This document shows, in pieces, positions 7,587-16,127 of a DNA stretch of 64,000 bases. This DNA is from Pseudomonas nitroreducens. Lineage in GTDB: Bacteria > Pseudomonadota > Gammaproteobacteria > Pseudomonadales > Pseudomonadaceae. A program made the translations under genes and the position numbers. Under the pieces are notes generated by a model. That model saw only the letters and a list, made by a program, of their open reading frames with translations. It was not told the origin of the DNA and did not search any database. Position 1 is the stretch's first letter; each line of letters starts with the position of its first letter. The stretch is taken from the NCBI RefSeq assembly GCF_024170165.1, contig NZ_JALJXP010000001.1, forward strand, positions 806,001 through 870,000. Direction: 5' to 3'.

Positions 7587-9029
7587 ATGAACCGCCACCT
7601 CGGCATCAAGCTCGGCGCCATCGCGCTGTTGATCGTCCTCCTGCTGATACCCCTGCTGATGATCGACGGCCTTGTCGACGAGCGTCAGAACTACCGCGAC
7701 GAGGTCCTGCAGGACATCGCCCGCAGCGCCAGCTACAGCCAGCAGCTCACCGGGCCGCTGGTGGTGGTGCCCTACACCCGCACCATTCGCGGCTGGCGCC
7801 TGGACAAGGCGAGTCAGCAGCGTGTGTTGCAGGAGCGCGAGGAGCGCGGGCGACTGTACTTCCTGCCGGAGGTCTTCAGCCTTGACGGGCAGATGCGTAC
7901 CGAGCTGCGTCATCGCGGCATCTACGAGGCACGCCTGTTCCATGCCGAGAGCCGGGTCAGTGGCAGCTTCGTCCTGCCGGCCAACTACGGCATCACCAGC
8001 GACCTGGGCAGCTACCGTTTTGACGACCCGCTGCTGGCGGTGGGCATCAGCGACGTGCGCGGCATCGAGAACGCACCGAAGCTGAAGGTCGGTGACGAAC
8101 TGCGCGACTTCCAGCCGGGCACCCAGAGCCAGTTCCTCGGCAATGGCGTGCACGCGGTGCTGCCGCTCCGGGCCAGCGACCGCGAGCAGCGTTTCGACTA
8201 CGCCTTCGAATTGTCGTTGCTGGGCAGCAGCCGCCTGGACATCACTCCGGTGGGCCGCGACAGCCAGGTCAACCTGGTTTCCGACTGGCCGCATCCGAGC
8301 TTCGGCGGCGAGTTCCTGCCCACCGAGCGCAGCGTCAGCGACCAGGGCTTCAGCGCACGCTGGCGCACCAGCTTCTTCGCCACCAACCTGGAGGACCAGC
8401 TGCGTGCCTGCACCGCGCCGGCCCAGGCCGATGTCGCCCGTGCGGTCGGTGCGGACGACCCGGATGCCTCCCGTCCCAGTTCCGCCGAGTGCAGCGAGTT
8501 CGGCCAGCACCGCTTCGGCGTGGCGCTGGTGGACCCGGTGGACCAGTACCTGAAGACCGACCGAGCCGTGAAGTACGCACTGCTGTTCATCGTCCTCACC
8601 TTCGCCGGCTTCTTCCTCTTCGAAGTGCTCAAGCGCCTGTCGGTGCACCCCATCCAGTACGCCCTGGTGGGCATGGCGCTGGCGCTGTTTTACCTGCTGC
8701 TGCTGTCGCTCTCCGAGCATGTCGGCTTCGAGCTGGCCTACCTGCTGTCCGCTGGCGCGTGCGTCGGGCTGATCGGCTTCTACCTCTGCCATGTGCTGCG
8801 CAGCCTGTGGCGCGGAGCCGGGTTCAGCCTCGGGCTGGCCGGGCTCTACGGGATGCTCTACGCGCTGCTCAGCGCCGAGGACTACGCGTTGCTGATGGGG
8901 TCGCTGCTGTTGTTCGGCGTGCTCGGCGGCGTGATGGTGCTGACCCGTCACCTGGACTGGTACGGCATCGGCAAGCCCCGTGGCGATGACCTGGAATTTT
9001 CCCTGGAAGACGTGCGCGTACAGCGCTGA
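7587..9029 (+). CDS. creD: Inner membrane protein CreD
   Basis: A 480-residue CreD-family membrane protein, the main output gene of CreBC; its loss or induction affects beta-lactam response and fitness, but its biochemistry is unknown. The start at 7587 has ACGGAGAAG six bases before it and gives one N-terminal membrane helix (~8-27: IKLGAIALLIVLLLIPLLMI), followed by a large extracytoplasmic domain (~30-320) and a C-terminal cluster of about five helices (~325-450). It follows creC after a 171-bp gap holding a REP-like palindrome and a phased CCACAC array. Two small genes follow closely. Confidence 0.93.
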   Translation: MNRHLGIKLGAIALLIVLLLIPLLMIDGLVDERQNYRDEVLQDIARSASYSQQLTGPLVVVPYTRTIRGWRLDKASQQRVLQEREERGRLYFLPEVFSLDGQMRTELRHRGIYEARLFHAESRVSGSFVLPANYGITSDLGSYRFDDPLLAVGISDVRGIENAPKLKVGDELRDFQPGTQSQFLGNGVHAVLPLRASDREQRFDYAFELSLLGSSRLDITPVGRDSQVNLVSDWPHPSFGGEFLPTERSVSDQGFSARWRTSFFATNLEDQLRACTAPAQADVARAVGADDPDASRPSSAECSEFGQHRFGVALVDPVDQYLKTDRAVKYALLFIVLTFAGFFLFEVLKRLSVHPIQYALVGMALALFYLLLLSLSEHVGFELAYLLSAGACVGLIGFYLCHVLRSLWRGAGFSLGLAGLYGMLYALLSAEDYALLMGSLLLFGVLGGVMVLTRHLDWYGIGKPRGDDLEFSLEDVRVQR

Positions 9030-9040
9030 GGAGACTGGAC

Positions 9041-9337
9041 ATGCCCAACCTGATGCGTTTTTCCCTGTGTCTGTTCGCCGGCCTTCTGCTCAGTGGGCTG
9101 TGCCTGCCCGTGCTGATGCTGCTCGGCCGCTTCGACTGGATCGCCCTGCTGGTGGCCACCGGCAAGCCGCTGGCGCATCTGGCGCTGCTGTTGCCGGCCG
9201 AGCTGTGGACGCAACTCACCGGCGTCGAGGACGCGGCGAACAATCCCCATGTGCGTTCCTTCCTGGAAATGTGCATGGGCGTGGCGCAACTCGGCCTGCT
9301 GCTGGCGCTGCCGATCTACCGACTGGGGAAAAAGTGA
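9041..9337 (+). CDS. Small membrane protein downstream of creD
   Basis: A 98-residue hydrophobic protein of unknown function. Segments ~5-27 (LCLFAGLLLSGLCLPVLMLLG), ~33-55 and ~77-93 are likely membrane helices, and the C-terminus is positively charged (YRLGKK). It starts 11 bases after creD stops, with GAGGAGA just upstream, and a small gene overlaps its stop codon, so it belongs to the creD transcription unit. An equivalent small gene follows creD in P. aeruginosa as I recall. Confidence 0.7.
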   Translation: MPNLMRFSLCLFAGLLLSGLCLPVLMLLGRFDWIALLVATGKPLAHLALLLPAELWTQLTGVEDAANNPHVRSFLEMCMGVAQLGLLLALPIYRLGKK

Positions 9338-9609
9338 TGAGTGCGTGGAGCGGACTGCGCGAGGAGCGCGAAGTGGGGCGCCGATTGGCGCGGCGGATCG
9401 CCGGGTTATTCGAGCAGCGACTGCAGCGGCAATCGGTGCGGGATGAGCGGTTTCAGCGACGGGTGGTGCGACACGCTCGCTGCGAGGTGACGTCCTGGCG
9501 CGCTGGCTGTGCCCTCACCCCAACCCTCTCTCGCCGGGAGAGGGGGCTGGGCGGTGCCGGCTGGCAAGTCTGGAGTCAGCCGGCGCGACCTCAGGAGTGC
9601 TCTGCGTAG
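9337..9609 (+). CDS. Possible small basic protein with repeat-derived C-terminus
   Basis: An open frame of 90 residues whose ATG overlaps the preceding TGA in an ATGA arrangement, the usual sign of translational coupling. Residues 1-50 are strongly charged (REEREVGRRLARRIAG, RLQRQSVRDERFQRRVVR) and look protein-like and helical. From about residue 58 the frame reads through a dispersed palindromic repeat (9512-9551), giving the low-complexity stretch TPTLSRRERGLGG, so the original C-terminus has probably been replaced. I do not recognise a family. It may be a decaying gene. Confidence 0.4.
   Translation: MSAWSGLREEREVGRRLARRIAGLFEQRLQRQSVRDERFQRRVVRHARCEVTSWRAGCALTPTLSRRERGLGGAGWQVWSQPARPQECSA
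9512..9551. repeat. Dispersed palindromic element, family B
   Basis: CCCTCACCCCAACCCTCTCT followed by a GGGAGAGGGGGCTGGG arm: an inverted CCCTCTC/GAGAGGG repeat seen eight times in the window. It lies inside the preceding small open frame. Confidence 0.75.
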
Positions 9610-9639
9610 GATGGGTGGAGCGCCGCGATACCCATCGAT
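9604..9639. repeat. Dispersed repeat, family D
   Basis: TGCGTAGGATGGGTGGAG...CGATACCCATCG. An inverted, diverged copy lies at 56879-56915. It occupies the gap after the small creD-linked genes and before the GST stop codon. Confidence 0.6.
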
Positions 9640-9642
9640 GAC

Positions 9643-10266
9643 TCACGCAGGAATTGTGGCCTGCATCGACGGCCGCTGGCTGACTTCAGCGAACCACTTC
9701 GCCAGCTGCGGGTAATCCGCGCGCCAGTCCCAGTGCGGCTGGCGAAAGTCCAGGTAGCCGAGGGCGCAGGCCACGCCGATGGCGGCGATGTCGAAGCGCC
9801 CGGCCAGTTCGGCGTGGGCCGGGCCGTCGAAGTAGGCGAGGGTGCGGACGATCTTCAGCTGCTGGTTGTCCAGCCACTGGTCCCAGTGCTTTTCCTGCGG
9901 ACGCATGGCGGTTTCGTAGCGGATCAGCACGGCCGCGTCGAGTACCGCGTCGGCCAGCGAAGCGAGGGTGAGGCGCCGCCAGCGTGCGCCGCCCTCGCGG
10001 GGAATCAGCGGCTCGCCGGCGTGCTGCTGGTCGAGGTATTCGAGGATCACCCGACTGTCGTGCAGGGTCTGGCCGTCGGCCAGACGCAGGGCGGGAATCT
10101 TGCCGGCGGGGTTGTCGTGCAGCACGCCGGCGTCCGGCGCGATGGGCGTGTGGACGGCGGCGTACAGCTCCACGCTGTCGGCCTGTCCGGTCTCGTGCAG
10201 CAGGACCATGACCTTGCGCACGAAGGGCGAAGCGGCGGCGTGGAACAGGACGGGACGGGTACTCAT
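9643..10266 (-). CDS. Glutathione S-transferase family protein
   Basis: A 207-residue cytosolic GST. The N-terminal thioredoxin-like half has SPFVRKVMVLLHETG, the cis-Pro region GKIPALRLADGQTLHDS (~57-72, where D-S binds the gamma-glutamyl group of glutathione) and an all-helical C-terminal half. I start at 10266 (MSTRP) because AGGAG precedes it by nine bases; an upstream in-frame ATG at 10293 lacks this. It lies 31 bp downstream of the Vgb-like gene on the same strand and is probably co-transcribed. Substrate unknown. Confidence 0.82.
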   Translation of the reverse strand: MSTRPVLFHAAASPFVRKVMVLLHETGQADSVELYAAVHTPIAPDAGVLHDNPAGKIPALRLADGQTLHDSRVILEYLDQQHAGEPLIPREGGARWRRLTLASLADAVLDAAVLIRYETAMRPQEKHWDQWLDNQQLKIVRTLAYFDGPAHAELAGRFDIAAIGVACALGYLDFRQPHWDWRADYPQLAKWFAEVSQRPSMQATIPA

Positions 10267-10297
10267 CGACAGCAACTCCTGGGGTTCGGTCATTGGT

Positions 10298-11263
10298 TCA
10301 ATCGTGGATCTGCACCAGGCGGTCGGTGCCGGGTTCGGCGCCCCACACCTCGCCGGGCCGGCCTTGCAGCTGGCGCACGCGGGCGTTGGCCTGGTCGCTG
10401 GGGAAGACGGTGAATTTCTCGCCCTGCGGATCGAAGCGCAGTAGCGAGTTGGCGGTGAAATCGCTCAGCCAGACCTGGTCCATGGCATCGACGTAGACCG
10501 CATAGGGCAGCGGATGATCGCCCGGCAGCTTCCAGGTCTTCCACTGGTTGTCGCTGGGGTCGAAGCGCGCCAGGCTGCCGGTGCCCCACTGGCTCAGCCA
10601 CAGGCGGCCGACCGAATCGGCCCACAGGCGGCGCGGCCCGCTGTCCTTGCCGGGCGCATCGAAGGCGGTGGCGCTGTCGGCGATGCCGTCGATCTGGCCG
10701 ATGTAGTTGCCCGCCTGCGAGGCGAACCAGATGCCGCCATCGGGCGCCACGGCGATCCCGCGCGGGCCCTTGCCGCGGGGCGCCGGCCAGACGTTCAGGT
10801 CGCGGCTGGTCGGATCGAGGCGGCCATACACACCGTTCTGCCCGGTGAACCACAGCACGCCATCGTCATCGAATACCGCAGAGTCGAGGTTGGCGCTGGC
10901 CACTTCCTGGGGCAGGGGGATGACCTCCACGCCCAGGCGCTCGGCATCGACATGGAGGATCGCGTTCCGACCGCTGTCGACGATCCAGGCGTCGCCGTTG
11001 CCATCGGCCACCACGCCCTGCGGGCTGGAACCCTTGCCCAGGCTGACCTGCTCGCTCTGCCCGGTCTGCGGGTCGAGGCGGCCGAGTACGCCGAGTTTCT
11101 GCGCGGTGTACCAGACCTTGCCGTCTTCGGTGGGTGCAACGGCCTGCGGGCCGGAGCCCTTGGGCAGGTCGAAGTACTTCACCTCGGCGGCATGGGCAGC
11201 GGTGGCCAGCAGCAGGCCGGTCAGGAACAGGCCGCTCAGGGGAAGGGACAGGACGCGAAGCAT
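10298..11263 (-). CDS. Periplasmic Vgb-type beta-propeller (virginiamycin B lyase-like)
   Basis: A 321-residue exported protein. A signal peptide (1-25, ending AAHAA) precedes seven-bladed-propeller repeats of the type GPxxIAVxPDGxIWFxxxxGxxIGxxD: for example GPQAVAPTEDGKVWYTAQ, GPRGIAVAPDGGIWFASQ and GPRRLWADSVGRLWLSQWG. The fold is that of Vgb, the streptogramin B lyase, but most chromosomal relatives have no proven lyase activity. The gene is divergent from the PP2C-like gene with an 81-bp gap, and its stop lies 31 bp before the GST start. Confidence 0.78.
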   Translation of the reverse strand: MLRVLSLPLSGLFLTGLLLATAAHAAEVKYFDLPKGSGPQAVAPTEDGKVWYTAQKLGVLGRLDPQTGQSEQVSLGKGSSPQGVVADGNGDAWIVDSGRNAILHVDAERLGVEVIPLPQEVASANLDSAVFDDDGVLWFTGQNGVYGRLDPTSRDLNVWPAPRGKGPRGIAVAPDGGIWFASQAGNYIGQIDGIADSATAFDAPGKDSGPRRLWADSVGRLWLSQWGTGSLARFDPSDNQWKTWKLPGDHPLPYAVYVDAMDQVWLSDFTANSLLRFDPQGEKFTVFPSDQANARVRQLQGRPGEVWGAEPGTDRLVQIHD

Positions 11264-11344
11264 GGGGCTCTCCTTGGCAGAGTCCGGATTCAGGTGAGAC
11301 TGTACGCCGGTCAGTGTGGCCGACGAAACGAAGGAGAACCGGTT

Positions 11345-12211
11345 GTGACGACGATTTCCGTACGCGGGGCGGCCTGCCGCCAGGGTTCACCGGTGAACGA
11401 CGATGCCATCGGCTACACCGCCCGGGCAGCCTGGGTGCTGGACGGTGCGACCAGTCTCGGACCGGGGCTGGTGGGCGGCGAGAGTGATGCGCGCTGGCTG
11501 GCACAGAGTGCCAACGCGCACCTGCAGCGCCTGCTGGAAGAACAGCCGTATCGGCCCACCGAGGATTTGCTGGGGCAATTGCAGGCGGGAATCGCCGCGG
11601 ATTTCCAGCGCGATTCCGGGGTAGGCGTCAGCCTTGACCTCAATCTGCCCACTGCTTGCCTGAGCCTGTTGCGACTGCTGGGCGACGGCTCGCTGGAACT
11701 GCTCAACCTTTGCGACACCCGCATCCACCTGGCCTGGGAGGATGGCCGCGTCGAGAGTTTCGGCGATACGCCGCTGGAGGAGATCGATCGCCGGTCGGTG
11801 CAGCGTCTGCTGGCGCTCCGCGAGGCGAACCCGGACTGGACTCATGCGCAACTCTGGCAGGCCAGCCGCGAATGGGTGCGGCGCAACCGTGCGCTGGCCA
11901 ACACGCCGGCAGGCTACTGGTGCCTCGACCCGAGCGAGCGCTGGATTCCCCACGTGCAGCGCCGGGTGCTCGACCCGGCGGGTCTGAAGGCGTTCATGCT
12001 GGTGACCGATGGCTTCGACCGGCTGCTGGATTTTCGTCGCTACGATCTGGATGCGCTGTTCGCGGCGCTGCCCGGGCGTGGCGTGGAAGCGCTGATCGAC
12101 GAGCTGCGCGCGCTGGAAAGCGCCGATGGCCAGGCGCTGGACTATCCGCGCCTGAAGATCCATGACGATGCGAGCGTGGTCTGGGGAGAGGTGATGGTGG
12201 GTATTGCGTAG
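11345..12211 (+). CDS. PP2C-like serine/threonine phosphatase family protein
   Basis: A 288-residue protein with PP2C-type metal-binding elements: NDDAIG (~19), WVLDGATSLGPGL (~30-42), LLNLCDTRIHL (~120), LVTDGFDRLLD (~220-230) and a terminal HDDASVVWGE. I start at the GTG at 11345, preceded by AAGGAGAA; upstream open frame runs antisense through the neighbouring gene. It is shorter and more divergent than PrpC/Stp1 phosphatases and has no adjacent kinase, FHA or type VI genes, so its substrate is unknown. Confidence 0.68.
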   Translation: MTTISVRGAACRQGSPVNDDAIGYTARAAWVLDGATSLGPGLVGGESDARWLAQSANAHLQRLLEEQPYRPTEDLLGQLQAGIAADFQRDSGVGVSLDLNLPTACLSLLRLLGDGSLELLNLCDTRIHLAWEDGRVESFGDTPLEEIDRRSVQRLLALREANPDWTHAQLWQASREWVRRNRALANTPAGYWCLDPSERWIPHVQRRVLDPAGLKAFMLVTDGFDRLLDFRRYDLDALFAALPGRGVEALIDELRALESADGQALDYPRLKIHDDASVVWGEVMVGIA

Positions 12212-12247
12212 GAGCGGAGCTGTTCCCATCGCACGGGCGGCTTTCCC

Positions 12248-12280
12248 GTAGGGCGAATAACCTGGAACAGGTTATCCGCC
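12248..12280. repeat. Dispersed repeat, family C
   Basis: GTAGGGCGAATAACCTGG then AACAGGTTATCCGCC: an inverted AATAACCTG/CAGGTTAT repeat. A close second copy is at 56680-56712. Confidence 0.7.
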
Positions 12281-12340
12281 GTTTGGCCGGCGGATGTCGC
12301 TGCTGCGTTATGCGCCCTGCGAGTTGCCCCCGGAGCTTCC

Positions 12341-12390
12341 CTGTAGGAGCGCGCCATGCCCGCGATCGCGCGCATGGCGCGCTCCTACAG
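12341..12390. repeat. REP-like palindrome, family A
   Basis: Perfect 18-bp arms (12341-12358 and 12373-12390) around a CGCGATCGCG core, just after the fiuA stop codon on the minus strand; may act as a transcription terminator for fiuA. Confidence 0.8.
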
Positions 12391-12404
12391 GTATCCCCTG
12401 GGCG

Positions 12405-14813
12405 TCAGAACTTGTAGTTGACGCTCGCCACCACGTTGCGACGGTCGCCGTAGTAGCAGTAGAAGCCGTCGCAGGTGGAGATGTATTCCTTGTCGAATAC
12501 GTTGTTGGCGTTGAGCGCGACATTCAGGCCGTTGAGGCTGTTGTCGAGGCGGCCGAGGTCGTAGTGCACCGCGGCGTCGTAGACGGTGTAGGAACCGGTA
12601 TCGCCGTCTGACTTGTCGCGCACGTAGCCCATGCTGCCGATGGCGATGTTGTGGGTCTCGCCGACGTAGCGGGTGCCGAAGCCCAGGCCGAAGCCGTCGA
12701 GCAGGCCGTCATGCCAGGTGTAGTCGGCCCACAGCGAGGCCTGGTTTTCCGGGGTGAGCGGCAGCGGACGGTTCTTGTCCAGCGGGTTGGCGACCTTGGT
12801 CATCTTGCTGTTGGCGTAGGTGTAGGCGGCGGTCACCTTGAGGTTCTCAGTGACGTTGCCGACAGCCTCCAGCTCGAAGCCGCGGACCTGCGCTTCACCC
12901 ACCGGGCGGCTGATGAAGTCGCTGCCGGTGAGGACGATGTTCTTGCGGGTCAGGTCGTAGACGGCGGCGCTGAGCATCAGGTCGGTGCCCACCGGCTGGT
13001 ACTTCACGCCCAGCTCGTACTGCTCGCCGGTGCTCGGCTCGAAGGCCGCGCCATTGGTGCCGCCGGCTTCGGTCTGGAACGACTCGGCATAGGACACGTA
13101 GGGTGCCACGCCGTTTTCGAACACATAGCTGAGCGCCGCGTTGCCGCTGAAGTTGCTGTCGCGACGGGTATCGGTGGCGCCATCGGCGTTGTAGAACTTC
13201 GATCCGGTGTGGGCCCAGTCCTGGCGGCCGCCGAGGGTCAGGCGCCAGTTGTCCAGGGCGATCTGGTCCTGGGCGTAGAGGCCGGTGTCACGCATCTTCT
13301 GGTTGTAGTCGTTGTACGCGGTGTAGACGACGTTGCTGAAGTCCTGGCCGTAGATCGGGTGGTTGATGTTGCTGGTCGGCGCAGTGCCGTACAGCCACTT
13401 GTAGTTGGTGTTGGCGCGCTGGTGATCCAGGCCCAGCAGCAGGGTGTGCTTGAGCGGGCCGGTGGAGAAGTCGGCCTGCAGGTTGTTGTCGATGGCGAAC
13501 TGGCTGATGTCTTCATCGACCACGTTGGCGCCACGGGACAGGGTGCCGTCGTCGGCTACCGAGGTGGCGCTGCCGCCAGCGGTGATGCCCTGGAACGACA
13601 GGTCGCTCTTGGTGTAGCGCAGGTTCTGGCGGAACTGCCAGACGTCGTTGATGCGGTGCTCGAAGGCGTAACCCAGGGCGTAGTAGGTCTTATCGTAGAA
13701 TTCCCAGTCCGGGTCGCCCAGGTTCTCGTGGTACTTCACCTCGCCGGCCGGGGTCGACAGCTTGGTGCCCTGCAGCGGCAGGAACTGGCTGGTGATGCCG
13801 GTATCGTCGCGGTTGAACTGCGAGAGGAAGGTCAGCTTGGTGTCTTCGTCGAAGTTCCAGGTCAGGCTCGGCGCGATGTTGTAGCGCTTGTTGTCGACGT
13901 GATCGACCTGGGTGTTGCTGTCGCGCACCACACCGCTGACGCGGTACAGCAGGTTGCCGGCGTCGTCGACCTTGCCGGTGCTGTCGAAGGAAATCTGCTT
14001 GTGCTCGTAGCTGCCGACCTGCAGCTGCACTTCATGGCTGCTCTCGGCCTCGGGGCGGCGGCTGGTCATGTCCAGCAGGCCGCCGGGCGGGGTCTGGCCG
14101 TACAGCGAAGAGGCCGGGCCGCGCAGCAGGGCAACGCGCTCCAGGTCCCAGGTTTCCAGCTTGGGCATCACGTAGGAGCCCTTGGGCAGCGGCAGGCCGT
14201 CGAGGAACTGGGTCGGCTCGAAGCCGCGCACTTTCAACCACTCGGCGCGGGTGTCGTTGCCGTAGCTGCTGGCGATCACACCGGGCATGTAGCGCACCGC
14301 GTCGTCCAGGCTCTGCACGTTGCGGTCCTGCATCTGCTCGCGGGTGGCGACGGAGATGGAGCGCGGGGCCTCCAGCAGCGGGGTGTCGGTCTTGGTGCCG
14401 GCACGGGTGCGGGTGGCGAGGTAGCCGACGGTCGGACCGTCCGGGTCTTCCTGGGTGCCGCTGATGGTGGTCGCGGACATCGACAGGGTGTCGCTCGGTT
14501 CCGGACGGAGGCTGAAGCTGCCCGATTCGCTTTCCACCAGCTCCAGGCCGGTGCCCTGCAGCGCCTGGCGCAATGCGCCGGCGCCATCGTAGCGACCCTG
14601 TACCGCATGCGCGCTGCGGCCCTGGGCCAGTGCCGGGTCGAGGCTCAGCGAGATGCCGGCTTCCGCGGCGATGCGGTTGAGGGTGCTGGCCAGCGGGCCG
14701 GCGGGCAGTTGGTAGTCGCGCACGGCGTCGGCGGCGATGGCCGAAGAGGTGGCCAGCAGGATGGCGGTGGCGAGCAGGCAGGGGCGGAGCGACAGTTCGA
14801 ACGGGCGGCGCAT
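12405..14813 (-). CDS. fiuA: TonB-dependent ferrichrome receptor FiuA
   Basis: An 802-residue outer-membrane transporter for a ferric hydroxamate siderophore, ferrichrome-type by similarity to P. aeruginosa FiuA. A signal peptide (1-27) is followed by an STN signalling domain (~30-105: YQLPAGPLASTLNRIAAEAG), which talks to the anti-sigma factor; a plug domain (~125-250: LLEAPRSISVATREQM, LLRGPASSLYGQ, PPGGLLDMTSRRP); and a 22-strand barrel ending in the aromatic terminus VASVNYKF. The STN domain and the adjacent fiuR-fiuI pair make this a cell-surface signalling transducer. The genes are in order fiuI, fiuR, fiuA on one strand, with 350 bp between fiuR and fiuA. Confidence 0.9.
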   Translation of the reverse strand: MRRPFELSLRPCLLATAILLATSSAIAADAVRDYQLPAGPLASTLNRIAAEAGISLSLDPALAQGRSAHAVQGRYDGAGALRQALQGTGLELVESESGSFSLRPEPSDTLSMSATTISGTQEDPDGPTVGYLATRTRAGTKTDTPLLEAPRSISVATREQMQDRNVQSLDDAVRYMPGVIASSYGNDTRAEWLKVRGFEPTQFLDGLPLPKGSYVMPKLETWDLERVALLRGPASSLYGQTPPGGLLDMTSRRPEAESSHEVQLQVGSYEHKQISFDSTGKVDDAGNLLYRVSGVVRDSNTQVDHVDNKRYNIAPSLTWNFDEDTKLTFLSQFNRDDTGITSQFLPLQGTKLSTPAGEVKYHENLGDPDWEFYDKTYYALGYAFEHRINDVWQFRQNLRYTKSDLSFQGITAGGSATSVADDGTLSRGANVVDEDISQFAIDNNLQADFSTGPLKHTLLLGLDHQRANTNYKWLYGTAPTSNINHPIYGQDFSNVVYTAYNDYNQKMRDTGLYAQDQIALDNWRLTLGGRQDWAHTGSKFYNADGATDTRRDSNFSGNAALSYVFENGVAPYVSYAESFQTEAGGTNGAAFEPSTGEQYELGVKYQPVGTDLMLSAAVYDLTRKNIVLTGSDFISRPVGEAQVRGFELEAVGNVTENLKVTAAYTYANSKMTKVANPLDKNRPLPLTPENQASLWADYTWHDGLLDGFGLGFGTRYVGETHNIAIGSMGYVRDKSDGDTGSYTVYDAAVHYDLGRLDNSLNGLNVALNANNVFDKEYISTCDGFYCYYGDRRNVVASVNYKF

Positions 14814-15164
14814 TGAAAACGACTCCTGAATGAAAACGGTTCTCGATGCCTCCTTGCCGAACGAGAAATGAAAAGTGATAGGGCTGGCTGAAAAATATTT
14901 CGCGGATTGAAATCCTTCAGTTCGGCAGGTTCTTTCTGGGCCTGTCCTGATCTGCTAGTCCGCGCAGGACTTCCCTCTCCCTAACCCTCTCCCTGAAGGG
15001 AGAGGGGACCGTATTGAGTGCTCTGAGAGCGCCGTGCTCGCCGGATGACTTTGAGGCGACGCTTCATGCCGAATAGCTCCCTCTCCCTTCGGAGCGGGGC
15101 GCGCAGCCAGGGCGGGGGGAGAGAGCCGCAGCCGCGCAGGATTTCTGTGAGGGCACGGGATTTC
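14814..15164. other. Gap between fiuR and fiuA: two repeats, no gene
   Basis: Two family-B palindromes (about 14971-15010 and 15076-15124) fill much of the fiuR-proximal half. The fiuA-proximal 150 bases are AT-richer and should hold the FiuI-dependent promoter, but I see no consensus that I can assign. CAGGAGT precedes the fiuA ATG as its ribosome-binding site. Confidence 0.6.
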
Positions 15165-16127
15165 TCAGCCGCGCGGCACCACGCGGGACCACCACTGGCC
15201 GTGCTTCTCGATATGCACCGGCAGCGTCGGTTCCAGCGAGCTGAGCGCCAGGTCGATGTTCTTCAGCGGGAAGCTGCCGGTGATGCGCAGGTCCGCCAGC
15301 GTCGGGTCCAGCGCGAGGTGGCCGGGACTGTAGCGGGCGAGCTGGTCGATCAGTTCGCCCAGGCGCACGTTGTCCACCACCAGCATGCCGTGGGTCCAGG
15401 CGTCGGCGGTGGCGCTGTTGGCTTCCACCGTGCCGAAGCCGTCGGCGCGCACGCGTACCTGCTGGCCCTGGTTGATCACACGCTCATCCGGCAGTTGCTC
15501 CGGGCGCGCGGCCACGGCCGACTGCAGGACGCTCAGCAAGGTGCTGTCGCCGTCGTCGCGCTCCACCAGAAAACGGGTGCCGAGGGCGCGCAGGCGGCCT
15601 TCGTCGGTTTCGACGATGAACGGGCGGCTATCGCCGTGGGCGGTCTCCACCAGGATTTCGCCGCTGAGCAGGACGATGCGCCGTTGCTCGGCGTCGAAGC
15701 GCACATCGACGGCGGTGCGGCTGTTCAGCACCAGCCGGGTGTTGTCCGGAAGGCGCAGTTCGCGCTGCTCGCCGGTGGCGGTCACCAGGTCGGAGAAGGC
15801 ATAGCGCACCGGCGTGTAGCGGTTGCCGACGCCCAGTGCCAGCGCACCGACCAGCAGCAGTGTCAGGCCGGTGCCGGCCAGGCGGCGGACTTTGCGCCGG
15901 GATTCTCCCGGCGAGCGCAGCAGAGCGTTGCGCGCTGCCTTGGGCGCGGCGCCGGCGAGGCTGCGGTCGAGCATGCCCAGCTGGCTCCAGGCGCGGGCAT
16001 GTTCGCTGTGCGCCGAATGCCAGCGAGCGAAAGCGGCTTCATCGTCGGGACGCGATTCGCCGGAGCCCAGACGCAGCTGCCAGCTGATCGCCTCGTCCAG
16101 TATCTGCAGGGAAACCGGTCCCTTCAC
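15165..16127 (-). CDS. fiuR: FecR-type transmembrane anti-sigma factor FiuR
   Basis: A 320-residue regulator that in this family holds and activates the cognate ECF sigma factor in response to the receptor STN domain. The N-terminal DUF4880 part (~1-60) has AISWQLRLGSGESRPDDEAAF and FARWHSAHSEHARAW; a membrane helix is at ~80-100; the periplasmic FecR domain (~115-215) has ATGEQRELRLPDNTRLVLNS and LLSGEILVET; the C-terminal STN-interacting domain follows. I start at the GTG at 16127, which overlaps the fiuI TGA as GTGA; the longer open frame upstream is only the fiuI region read out of frame. Confidence 0.9.
   Translation of the reverse strand: MKGPVSLQILDEAISWQLRLGSGESRPDDEAAFARWHSAHSEHARAWSQLGMLDRSLAGAAPKAARNALLRSPGESRRKVRRLAGTGLTLLLVGALALGVGNRYTPVRYAFSDLVTATGEQRELRLPDNTRLVLNSRTAVDVRFDAEQRRIVLLSGEILVETAHGDSRPFIVETDEGRLRALGTRFLVERDDGDSTLLSVLQSAVAARPEQLPDERVINQGQQVRVRADGFGTVEANSATADAWTHGMLVVDNVRLGELIDQLARYSPGHLALDPTLADLRITGSFPLKNIDLALSSLEPTLPVHIEKHGQWWSRVVPRG

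Noticed and set aside
5979-8951. 990-codon minus-strand open frame opposite creC and creD
   Set aside because: Low-complexity His/Gln/Arg-rich translation, antisense to well-conserved genes; a codon-bias shadow of high GC.
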